Part shown: positions 31,796 through 39,468 of the stretch, piece by piece
How positions within the stretch are numbered: the first letter of the stretch is position 1
Layout: the number at the start of each line of letters is the position of its first letter
Assembly (NCBI GenBank): GCA_021372055.1
Contig: JAJFVB010000150.1
Span: 1 to 45,697 of the forward strand
Length of the DNA: 45,697 nucleotides
Direction of reading: 5' to 3'
Source of the DNA: Desulfobacteraceae bacterium
GTDB lineage: Bacteria > Desulfobacterota > Syntrophobacteria > Syntrophobacterales > Syntrophobacteraceae
Notes under the pieces: model-generated
Seen by the model: the letters and a program-made list of their open reading frames with translations, nothing else
Database searches by the model: none
What the model was told of the DNA's origin: nothing
Position numbers and translations under genes: made by a program

Positions 31796-32991
31796 AAGCG
31801 CTTATCGATAAGAAAAAGTGTACCGTTTGCGGCGTGTGTTCGGATGCGTGTCCGGCGGGCGCCATCGAACTCAGTGAAGATCACGTCGAAATCTCCGATG
31901 ATTGCACGCTTTGCGGCATCTGCGTGGATACATGCGAGTTCGGCGCGCTGTCCCTTCCCAAGGCGGGAACGGGACCGGCGGATGACCTCGAGAGCTACCG
32001 CGGGATCTGGGTGTATGCCGAGTGGCGCGAGGGCGAGGTCCACAGGGTGAGCCATGAGCTCCTCAGCGCCGGGCGCAAGTTGGCGGACAAGCGCGGCGTG
32101 GAGCTTTGCGCGGTGCTGCTCGGCTCCGGCCTTCAGGCGAGCATGTCGCAGGAGCTCATATCCTACGGGGCCGACACGGTCTTTGTGGTCGACCGTCCCG
32201 AGTTGGCCCATTTCTCCGACGAGATCTACTCGAAAATCGTTGTCGAGCTGATTAGGCGGAAAAAGCCCGAGATCCTTCTCGCGGGCGCGACGAGCACGGG
32301 GCGTTCCTTCATCCCGCGCGTCGCGGCTTCTCTTAAGACCGGACTTACCGCGGACTGCACCGAACTCGACATGAGCGATGAAGGACTGCTTTTGCAGACG
32401 CGGCCGGCCTTCGGCGGCAACATCATGGCCACGATCGTTTGCCCGAACCGGCGGCCGCAGATGGCGACGGTCAGGCCGAAAGTGATGAAACCGGTAAAGC
32501 GGGACGGGCGCCAGGGGCGCATTGAAAGCGTATCGCTGCCCGAGGAGTGCTTTGCCGGCCGCATCGAGGTCCTTGAGGTAATCCCGGAAAAAGACCAGAC
32601 CGCGCGGCTGACGGAAGCGGACGTCATTGTGTCGGGCGGGCGTGGTTTGCGCAAGGGGGAGAATTTCTCCCTGATCGAGGAGCTTGCCGGGTTGGTGAAC
32701 GGGGCGGTGGGCGCTTCGCGCGGCGCGGTCGAGGAAGGGTGGATTCCTCCATCGCACCAGGTGGGCCAGACGGGCCGCACGGTTGCTCCCACGCTCTACA
32801 TGGCCGTCGGAATCGCCGGTGCGATTCAGCACCTGGTCGGCATGCAGGGATCGCAGGTAATCGTGGCTGTGAATAAGGACCCTCATGCGCCGATTTTCGA
32901 TGTTGCCACCTACGGTGTGGTCGCCGATCTTTTCGACTTCGTTCCGGCATTTGTAAAGCGCATTCGCCGCGAGCGTGGCGAGGGGGCCTGA
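31792..32991 (+). CDS. etfA: Electron transfer flavoprotein alpha subunit fused to an N-terminal 2x[4Fe-4S] ferredoxin domain
   Basis: 399 residues. Residues 1-55 are a ferredoxin domain with Cys 10, 13, 16, 20 (CTVCGVCSDAC) and Cys 38, 41, 44, 48 (CTLCGICVDTC). The remainder is EtfA: SRGLR-type FAD segment GGRGLRKGENF, VGASRGAVEEGWIPPSHQVGQ, the block APTLYMAVGIAGAIQHLVGM and NKDPHAPIFDVATYG. Ordinary EtfA lacks the cluster domain; fused forms are known from anaerobes such as the caffeyl-CoA reductase system of Acetobacterium. The clusters suggest electron exchange with ferredoxin or a membrane Fe-S oxidoreductase. Bifurcation is possible but not shown. Confidence 0.95.
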   Translation: MKALIDKKKCTVCGVCSDACPAGAIELSEDHVEISDDCTLCGICVDTCEFGALSLPKAGTGPADDLESYRGIWVYAEWREGEVHRVSHELLSAGRKLADKRGVELCAVLLGSGLQASMSQELISYGADTVFVVDRPELAHFSDEIYSKIVVELIRRKKPEILLAGATSTGRSFIPRVAASLKTGLTADCTELDMSDEGLLLQTRPAFGGNIMATIVCPNRRPQMATVRPKVMKPVKRDGRQGRIESVSLPEECFAGRIEVLEVIPEKDQTARLTEADVIVSGGRGLRKGENFSLIEELAGLVNGAVGASRGAVEEGWIPPSHQVGQTGRTVAPTLYMAVGIAGAIQHLVGMQGSQVIVAVNKDPHAPIFDVATYGVVADLFDFVPAFVKRIRRERGEGA

Positions 32992-33078
32992 GAGAAAGCG
33001 CCGTCGCGCGGCAGGCCGCGGAGTGGAATGAGAGCCTCTCTTGCATGGAGGCGGATCTACTACTGATGAGGACGGATT

Positions 33079-33822
33079 ATGAGCCAGAGACGCGTTATTG
33101 TGGTTACGGGAGCGAGCCGGGGAATCGGCCGATCTGTTGCGGCGCAGTTGGCGGGCCCGGAATGCGATATCGTCATCAATTACAACTCCAGTCTCAAGGG
33201 CGCTGAGGAAACGGCCTCACTGGTTGAAGCCAGGGGGGGAACGCCGCACCTGAAAGGCTTCAGCGTTTCCGACCCCGAAGCGGTCAGAAAGGCGTTCGGG
33301 GAAATCGTGGGAGCCCTCGGCCGAGTCGACGTCCTGGTGAACAACGCTGGAATTACAAAGGACAATTTGCTCGCAATGATGAAAGACACCGAGTGGGACG
33401 CGGTCATGGACACCAACCTCAAAGGTGCTTTTCTTTGCTCCCAGGCGGTGATAAAACCGATGATGCGGCAGCGGTACGGCCGGATTGTGAATGTGACTTC
33501 GATCGTGGGTGTTATCGGCAATCCGGGACAGTGCAACTATGCGGCCGCCAAGGCCGGCATAATCGGCTTCACGCGCGCCCTGGCGCGGGAAATTGTCTCC
33601 CGGAAGATTACCGTCAACGCCGTTGCGCCGGGTTTTATCGATACGGAAATGACCCATGCGCTGCCGCAGAAAGCGCGCGAGATGCTGCTCACGCAAATTC
33701 CGGCCGCTCGTTACGGAAAGCCGGAAGAAGTGGCGGCGGCGGTTGAGTTTCTTGCATCCGAGGCCGCCGGCTATATTACGGGCCAGGTTATTCATGTGAA
33801 TGGCGGAATGTTCATGGGGTAG
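33079..33822 (+). CDS. fabG: 3-oxoacyl-ACP reductase
   Basis: A 247-residue short-chain dehydrogenase. The NADP motif TGASRGIG is at residues 10-17, followed by NNAG, the catalytic SIVGVIGNPGQCNYAAAKAG (Ser...Tyr-x3-Lys), and the family C-terminus GYITGQVIHVNGGM. It reduces 3-oxoacyl-ACP in fatty-acid elongation. GAGG precedes the ATG. The acpP gene that usually sits between fabG and fabF is missing here; only 74 bases separate the two genes. Confidence 0.92.
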   Translation: MSQRRVIVVTGASRGIGRSVAAQLAGPECDIVINYNSSLKGAEETASLVEARGGTPHLKGFSVSDPEAVRKAFGEIVGALGRVDVLVNNAGITKDNLLAMMKDTEWDAVMDTNLKGAFLCSQAVIKPMMRQRYGRIVNVTSIVGVIGNPGQCNYAAAKAGIIGFTRALAREIVSRKITVNAVAPGFIDTEMTHALPQKAREMLLTQIPAARYGKPEEVAAAVEFLASEAAGYITGQVIHVNGGMFMG

Positions 33823-33896
33823 ACGGGGTTCCGCATCCCGCGGCGGAATCGCCGCACGGATCGCGGATTCTACCAGGCCGGGTTGAGAGGAAGAGA

Positions 33897-35156
33897 ATGG
33901 CAGCAGAAAATAATCGGCGTCGCGTTGTGGTAACGGGAATCGGCTTGGTAACGCCGATCGGGATCGGGATCGAGGAAAACTGGTCGAGCCTCATGGCGGG
34001 CAAGTCCGGCATCGGCCCCCTTACGCGTTTTGATTGCTCCGCATTTGCAACCAGGATTGCGGGAGAAGTCAAGAATTACCATCCGGAAGAGTTCATCGCC
34101 AAAAAAGAGCTTCGGAAGATGGACCCTTTTCTGCAGTTCGCACTCGGCGCCGCGCATTATGCGATGGCCGACGCGCAGCTCAAGATTGCCCCCGAGGACG
34201 CCGCGCGAGCCGGAGTCGTGATGGGCTGCGGTCTGGGAGGGCTGCTCACAATCGAGGAATCCCACAAGCTCATTCTGGAAAGCGGGCCCAAAAAAGTCAG
34301 TCCGTTTTTCATACCGATGCTCATCAGTAATATGGCCCCGGGCCTGATTTCCATCTACCATGGAGCCAAGGGGCCGAATCTTTCGCTCCAGACCGCCTGC
34401 GCGGCCGGGACTCACGCCGTGGGACATGCGTACCACATCATCCGGAACGGCTTTGCGGACGTTATGATCACGGGTGGTGTGGAATCGACGGTCACGGTTC
34501 TGGCGCTGGCCGGATTCAATGCGATGCGCGCCCTCTCGACGCGAAACGATGAACCGGAACGGGCTTCGAGGCCTTTCGACAAGGACCGGGACGGCTTTGT
34601 CATGGGTGAGGGCTCCGGCGTGCTGATCATAGAAGAACTGAGCGGAGCGCTCGCAAGGGGCGCGCGCATTTACGCCGAGGTTGCCGGGTTTGGCGCTTCG
34701 GGTGATGCGTACCACATGGCCGCGCCCGCACCCGAGGGCGAAGGCGCCGCGCGCTGCATGCAGGCGGCCCTGGACGATGCCGGCATGAAGCCCGGGCAGG
34801 TGCAGTACATCAATGCGCACGGCACATCGACCGATCTCAACGACAAGTATGAAACCCAGGCCATAAAGACGATTTTCGGCGAGCATGCCTACAAGATGGG
34901 GATAAGTTCGACCAAATCCGTCACGGGCCATCTCCTTGGAGCTGCCGGTGGTATTGAAGCGGCTTATGCCGTCTTGAGCCTCTACAACCAGATCATGCCT
35001 CCGACCATGAACTATGAGACCCCCGACCCGGACTGCGACCTCGATTATGTGCCCAACGTGCCGCGAAAAGCCGGGATCGACGTCGCTATGTCCAATTCCT
35101 TCGGCTTCGGAGGAACAAACGGGACCCTGTTATTCAAGAGGTGGGGCGGCAAGTAA
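33897..35156 (+). CDS. fabF: Beta-ketoacyl-ACP synthase II
   Basis: A 419-residue condensing enzyme with the Cys-His-His triad: Cys in QTACAAGTHAVG, His in INAHGTSTDLND and His in SVTGHLLGAAGGIE. It also has the family end SNSFGFGGTNGTLLF. It elongates acyl-ACP with malonyl-ACP. It has FabF length and motifs (FabB would lack the THAVG context). Ribosome site GAGAGGAAG lies directly before the ATG. Its TAA stop is immediately followed by the left end of the 180-bp inverted-repeat element at 35157. Confidence 0.95.
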   Translation: MAAENNRRRVVVTGIGLVTPIGIGIEENWSSLMAGKSGIGPLTRFDCSAFATRIAGEVKNYHPEEFIAKKELRKMDPFLQFALGAAHYAMADAQLKIAPEDAARAGVVMGCGLGGLLTIEESHKLILESGPKKVSPFFIPMLISNMAPGLISIYHGAKGPNLSLQTACAAGTHAVGHAYHIIRNGFADVMITGGVESTVTVLALAGFNAMRALSTRNDEPERASRPFDKDRDGFVMGEGSGVLIIEELSGALARGARIYAEVAGFGASGDAYHMAAPAPEGEGAARCMQAALDDAGMKPGQVQYINAHGTSTDLNDKYETQAIKTIFGEHAYKMGISSTKSVTGHLLGAAGGIEAAYAVLSLYNQIMPPTMNYETPDPDCDLDYVPNVPRKAGIDVAMSNSFGFGGTNGTLLFKRWGGK

Positions 35157-35336
35157 GGGCTTGTCCGTAAATAAAACCTTTGCGCTCGCATCCGGCTTTT
35201 TGCCTGCTTCGACCGCTCCTCAATCGCAAAATCCTCGACGTAGCCCAACTACACCTGCGGTTTTGCTCAATCGTTGCAGCCAAATCAGACCAAAAATCCG
35301 GCGCGAATCCCTAAAGGCCTATTTAAGGACAAGCCC
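35157..35336. mobile_element. 180-bp MITE-like inverted-repeat element
   Basis: Terminal inverted repeats are GGGCTTGTCCGTAAATA (left, 35157-35173) and its complement TATTTAAGGACAAGCCC (right, 35320-35336), one mismatch in 17. The flanks carry the same triplet TAA (35154-35156 and 35337-35339), a possible target duplication; the left TAA is the fabF stop codon. The interior halves are imperfectly complementary (for example CGCATCCGGCTTTTTGCC against the complement of GACCAAAAATCCGGCGCG). The whole element could therefore fold as one long hairpin. It contains no coding capacity. The rest of 35340-35601 shows no gene before cfa. Confidence 0.8.
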
Positions 35337-35601
35337 TAAGCCCCGGCATTCGCCTGCCTGAACTGCCGGTATTCGAAAGTCATCGCTTCGGCGGGGGGAT
35401 TTATTCTTCCCGCCGTTTTTTTCGGGATCTCATCCCCTGCCGGGGTCGCATCTCCGGTCTTTCCGAGCTGTTCTTCCCCCCAGGTGTAATTGAAAACCGA
35501 AGAAGCAGACTTACCTTTAGCCGGGAAGCAGACTCATGCACAACCGGGACGTTGCCCTGATCGGTTTTCCGTGCAGCCGCTTTTGCGAGGAGACAAGGGG
35601 A

Positions 35602-36798
35602 ATGAAAAAGGCGCTATACGCACTGGCCGAGTCAATGCATCGTAGTGATCCTCAAGCTTCTTTCTCTTTCCGGACATGGGACGGCGACATAATTCAATAC
35701 GGGGAAAATCCGAAGGTGACCTTCCACATTCGCTCGGAGGAGGCCGCCAGGCATTTGTTTGCCGATGGATTCCTCGGGTTCGGCGAGGATTACGTTTCGG
35801 AAAGACTCGAGGTTGAAGGCGATTTGCAGGAATTGCTGCGCCTGGGCCTGAACGCGCGGTTCGATGACGGGCCGGATTCTCTTCGCCGACGGGCGCGGAT
35901 GTTTCTGGCCTACCTGTTGACCCGGGGATCATCGGCCTCCCAGTCCCGAAAAAATGTCGCGCACCACTATGACCTCAATCAGGATTTCTTTTCGCTCTTC
36001 CTCGACGAAAGTCTTGCATACTCCTGCGCATACTTCAGGACGGAGAATGATTCCCTTGAAAATGCCCAGCGCAACAAATGGGATCGCATAGCCCGGAAAC
36101 TCATGCTGAAATCCGGGGATCGCCTTCTTGACATAGGCTGCGGCTGGGGAGGGATGCTCTTTCACGCCGCCCTGAAATACGGGGCGAAGTGCAAGGGGAT
36201 TACCCTGTCCCGCAATCAGATCGATTTCGTCAAGCGCAGGATCGGGGAACTCAGGCTCGAAGGACGGGCCGAAGTCTCGATGGAAGACTACCGGCAGACT
36301 ACGGGCAGATTTGACAAGTTTGTTTCCGTGGGGATGTTCGAGCATGTCGGCAAAAGCTTCATCCCCGTGTATCTTGAGAAAGTGGCGGGCCTTCTCAAGA
36401 AGGGCGGAATCGGGCTGCTTCATACGATTTCCAAGGATGTCGATGGCTCAACGGATGAATGGATGACGAAGTATATCTTTCCCGGAGGATATGTCCCGAG
36501 CCTTCCCGAAATCGTCCGCGAAATGGGCCGCCTCGGCTTTTGCATCCTCGATATAGAGAACCTGAGGCCCCATTACGGCCGGACGCTTGACTACTGGATT
36601 CAAAATTTCGAGAAGAATCGCGAAGCCGTGCGGAAGATGTTCGACGACCGTTTCGTGCGCATGTGGCGGCTTTACCTGAACGCCTCTTCAGCCGGTTTCA
36701 AATACAACGGGATGCGGGTCTACCAGATCCTTTTTTCAAACGGACTGAACAACGGGCTGCCCGCCGTGCGGGACTACATGTACGCGGATAACGGCTGA
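35602..36798 (+). CDS. cfa: Cyclopropane-fatty-acyl-phospholipid synthase family protein
   Basis: A 398-residue SAM-dependent enzyme that methylenates (or methylates) cis double bonds of membrane phospholipid acyl chains. The N-terminal lipid-binding domain ends near KNVAHHYDLNQDFF. The SAM motif I is LDIGCGWGG, followed by GITLSRNQIDF, VGMFEHVG and the C-terminal IFPGGYVPSLPEI and NFEKNREAVRKMFDDRFVRMWRLYL, all typical of CFA synthases. The ATG at 35602 (MKKALYAL) has AAGGGG directly upstream; a further in-frame ATG at 35536 has no good site. A 10-methyl or other branched product cannot be excluded. It is followed by repeat copy D. Confidence 0.93.
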   Translation: MKKALYALAESMHRSDPQASFSFRTWDGDIIQYGENPKVTFHIRSEEAARHLFADGFLGFGEDYVSERLEVEGDLQELLRLGLNARFDDGPDSLRRRARMFLAYLLTRGSSASQSRKNVAHHYDLNQDFFSLFLDESLAYSCAYFRTENDSLENAQRNKWDRIARKLMLKSGDRLLDIGCGWGGMLFHAALKYGAKCKGITLSRNQIDFVKRRIGELRLEGRAEVSMEDYRQTTGRFDKFVSVGMFEHVGKSFIPVYLEKVAGLLKKGGIGLLHTISKDVDGSTDEWMTKYIFPGGYVPSLPEIVREMGRLGFCILDIENLRPHYGRTLDYWIQNFEKNREAVRKMFDDRFVRMWRLYLNASSAGFKYNGMRVYQILFSNGLNNGLPAVRDYMYADNG

Positions 36799-36800
36799 TC

Positions 36801-36927
36801 GCGGAGGAAATGATTTCCCCCGCGCCCCCTCGGGATTTCTGTCGCAGCCTGACATGCGGCCCGCCGCAAGCGCCAAAATGAGCAGCGCAGCTGCGTGTGG
36901 GGTGTGGGGAGCAAACCTCCCCACGGT
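36801..36927 (+). repeat. Dispersed composite repeat, copy D
   Basis: GCGGAGGAAAT-G-ATTTCCCCCGC hairpin (36801-36823, one mismatch), a linker with CCGCCGCAAGC as in copy B, and the two-hairpin core (36868-36927) ending GTGGGGAG-CAAAC-CTCCCCAC-GGT. It fills the interval between the convergent cfa and the MetH-activation-like gene and probably terminates both. Confidence 0.85.
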
Positions 36928-36934
36928 CTGAAAG

Positions 36935-37636
36935 TTACCGATCTTCCCCGCCGCGGTGCGCGGCCCGCCGGAAGGTGCATTGCGGCAGAGTGCAGGAGCG
37001 GCATTTGTCGCCCGTGACGCGGGAAGGTCTCGCGGTCCAGGGCACAAAAAAAGACTTGGACTTGCCCGGAACCATCACGTTCGACTCGTTTAGCCGCACT
37101 CTGATCGCCGAACCATCCACCAGTTCGAAAATTCGCCGCTGCAGCGATATATCCCAATGCCCGCATCCGGGCACACACCTGCAGCCGATGTGGAGCCGTT
37201 CTTTTCTCGCCAGTTCCGCAAGGGTTTGGAAGGCCTTGGTCGAAAGGGCTTCAAGGAATGCAACGCCTGCGGCATCCAGGAAGAGGCTATCGAGCATTCG
37301 CCCCGAGGAAGCCAACCGGCCGGTGCGCTCCTCGAGTTTCTCCCCGATGGTGGCGATGCAGGACGCCAGATACTTCGTCCCGTGATCGCTCACATCAGCG
37401 GGCAAGGGGAACTTCGCCTCCCCCCGGAGCACCGCGTATCCGTCCTCGAAGCCGCGGAGCGGGTCCACTCGGTAGATGAATGCCGGCCGGATGAGGTCGC
37501 ACGCTTCTTCGATCGCGGCGGCGGCGGTTTTCTCCGCGGAGGCATCCATGCGGTACCGCGCTCCTCCCGCGTAGCGGGCGATCTCATCGGGACTGACGGA
37601 AAGACTGCGCGGTTGCAGCGAAATGACGGACGGCAT
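36935..37636 (-). CDS. Protein related to the B12-dependent methionine synthase activation domain
   Basis: About 233 residues. The C-terminal half carries VPGCGHWDISLQRRIFELVD, then IRVRLNESNVMVPGKSKSFFV. These are the fold landmarks of the MetH SAM-binding reactivation domain (the P-x-x-x-D-x-x-x-Q and L-T-E-S-x-x-M-x-P-x-K-S patterns). The end has Cys in KCRSCTLPQC and an Arg. Stand-alone versions occur in anaerobes that use corrinoid proteins or a shortened MetH. No metH is in this window, so the partner is unknown. The start at 37636 (MPSVISLQ) has AGGA 7 bases upstream. It is divergent from hutH and convergent with cfa. Confidence 0.82.
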   Translation of the reverse strand: MPSVISLQPRSLSVSPDEIARYAGGARYRMDASAEKTAAAAIEEACDLIRPAFIYRVDPLRGFEDGYAVLRGEAKFPLPADVSDHGTKYLASCIATIGEKLEERTGRLASSGRMLDSLFLDAAGVAFLEALSTKAFQTLAELARKERLHIGCRCVPGCGHWDISLQRRIFELVDGSAIRVRLNESNVMVPGKSKSFFVPWTARPSRVTGDKCRSCTLPQCTFRRAAHRGGEDR

Positions 37637-37816
37637 CGGGGCTTCCTGCAAGCTGAGGATTCCTTTCGGATCTGGATTCTTTCAGGGCGCTTGTGCAAAG
37701 TCAAGACCCGATCTTATATTCCGATTACTCCTTACCCGGGCAAAAATGTGGCGAACCGCACTAACGCGCTCCGGAAAGTGGTAGCCTGAACATCCCGCCA
37801 GTCCATGGAGAAGCCC

Positions 37817-39364
37817 ATGCCTTACTCGGAAGATGCCCAAGATATGGAGCTGGGCGGCAAGCCCGTTTCCGTGGAGGATCTCGTTGCGATAGCGCGCCGC
37901 GGCCGGCGGGTTGTGGTCTCCGATGCGGCGCTCGGCCCGGTTGCGCGATCAAGGCGACTCGTGGAAAAGTGGCTCGGGGAGGGCCGGGTGATTTACGGCA
38001 TTACAACGGGCGTGGGCGCGCTTTGCGATGTCACGATCCCGTTCAAGGATACCATTCCGCTTCAGAAAAACACCTTGCTCAGCCATGCCGCGGGTGTCGG
38101 AGAGCCGTTTGCCGAAGAAGTCGTAAGGGGCACTATGGCGATACGGATTCACGACCTTGCCCAAGGCTATGCCGGCATCAGGCTTGAGACGCTGACGGCC
38201 CTGGCGGACGCCCTGAACCGGGGGTTCTACCCGGTGGTGCCGTGCAAGGGCTCGGTTGGAGCCAGCGGGGATCTTGCGCCCATGGCGCACATCGGGCTTG
38301 CGCTGACGGGTGAGGGAGAGGCCTTCATGCTGGGGCGGCGGGTCCGGGCGGCGGAGGCGCTTGCGGCTCTCGGACTTCAGCCCGTCACTCTCCAAGCCGG
38401 GGAGGGGCTTGCCCTGATCAACGGCACGCAGGTCATGACGGCTCTGGCCGCTCTGGCCGTGAGCGATTCCGAGCGGCTCGCCAGGATTGCGGACGTCGCC
38501 TGCGCCATGAGCCTGGAAGTCCTCATGGGGACCAATAAGGGGTTTTCACCGCGGATCCACGAGCTGAGGCCGCACCCCGGACAGATGGCCGCGGCCCGGA
38601 ATATGGCTCGCGTGACGGAAAACAGCGAGATCATTTCCTCCCACAAGGACTGTTCCCGGATACAGGATGCCTACACCCTGAGGTGTTCTCCCCAGATTCA
38701 CGGCGCATCGAGGGACACTTTCGCCCATGTCCGGTGCACCGTTGAAATCGAGATGAACTCCACGACAACCAACCCTCTTATCTTTTCGGATACCGATGAG
38801 GTGCTCAACGGCGGGAACTTCCACGGCCAGCCGATTGCCCTCTGTACGGATTCTATGTCCATGGCCGTTTCCGAACTTGCCAATGTTTCGGAACGCAGAA
38901 CGGAACGGCTGGTCAACCCGCAGTTAAGCGGCCTGCCAGCCTTTCTGGTAAAAGACACCGGACTGAACACCGGCTTTATGATACCGCAGTACACGGCCGC
39001 GGCCCTGGTCAGCGAGAACAAGACTCTCTGCCATCCAGCCAGCGTGGACTCCATCCCGACTTCCGGAAACAGGGAGGACCATGTCAGCATGGGGACCATC
39101 GCCGCGAGGAAGTGCAGGGCCGTGCTCGAAAACGCCGAATACGTCCTCGCCATCGAATTGATGTGCGCCTGCCAGGGCCTGGACCTGCTTACAAAGGGCC
39201 CGCCCGGACCCGGCACGCATGAGGCCTACAGGACAATCCGGGAAATGGTTCCCGCGCTCCATCACGACCGTTTTCTCGCGCCGGAGATCGAAGTCGTGAG
39301 GGCGCTTATCCGTAATGGTGAGATCCTCCGCCGGGTCGAGGAGAGGATCGGCCCCATGGAATAG
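37817..39364 (+). CDS. hutH: Histidine ammonia-lyase
   Basis: A 515-residue MIO enzyme that deaminates histidine to urocanate. The self-forming prosthetic group arises from Ala-Ser-Gly in GSVGASGDLAPMAH (about residues 149-151). Other blocks are YGITTGVGALCDV (catalytic Tyr), LINGTQVMTAL, QDAYTLRCSPQIHGA, NSTTTNPLIF and NFHGQPIA. The ATG at 37817 is preferred because GGAG lies 6 bases upstream; an ATG four codons earlier has no ribosome site. First gene of hutH-hutU-hutI. No hutF, hutG or hutC regulator is nearby, so the end product is formiminoglutamate, processed elsewhere. Confidence 0.95.
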   Translation: MPYSEDAQDMELGGKPVSVEDLVAIARRGRRVVVSDAALGPVARSRRLVEKWLGEGRVIYGITTGVGALCDVTIPFKDTIPLQKNTLLSHAAGVGEPFAEEVVRGTMAIRIHDLAQGYAGIRLETLTALADALNRGFYPVVPCKGSVGASGDLAPMAHIGLALTGEGEAFMLGRRVRAAEALAALGLQPVTLQAGEGLALINGTQVMTALAALAVSDSERLARIADVACAMSLEVLMGTNKGFSPRIHELRPHPGQMAAARNMARVTENSEIISSHKDCSRIQDAYTLRCSPQIHGASRDTFAHVRCTVEIEMNSTTTNPLIFSDTDEVLNGGNFHGQPIALCTDSMSMAVSELANVSERRTERLVNPQLSGLPAFLVKDTGLNTGFMIPQYTAAALVSENKTLCHPASVDSIPTSGNREDHVSMGTIAARKCRAVLENAEYVLAIELMCACQGLDLLTKGPPGPGTHEAYRTIREMVPALHHDRFLAPEIEVVRALIRNGEILRRVEERIGPME

Positions 39365-39468
39365 AACGGAGATGTCCGGAGAAACGGGCTTTCGCCCGAA
39401 CCCGGATGGCCCCGCGATCAACCCGCGCTGATGCCGCGCGAAGGCGGCAACCGCCCGAGGAGTCGGAG

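Noticed and set aside
37805-37816. hutH start at the first ATG (37805)
   Set aside because: No ribosome site upstream; GGAG formed within these codons is correctly spaced for the ATG at 37817.
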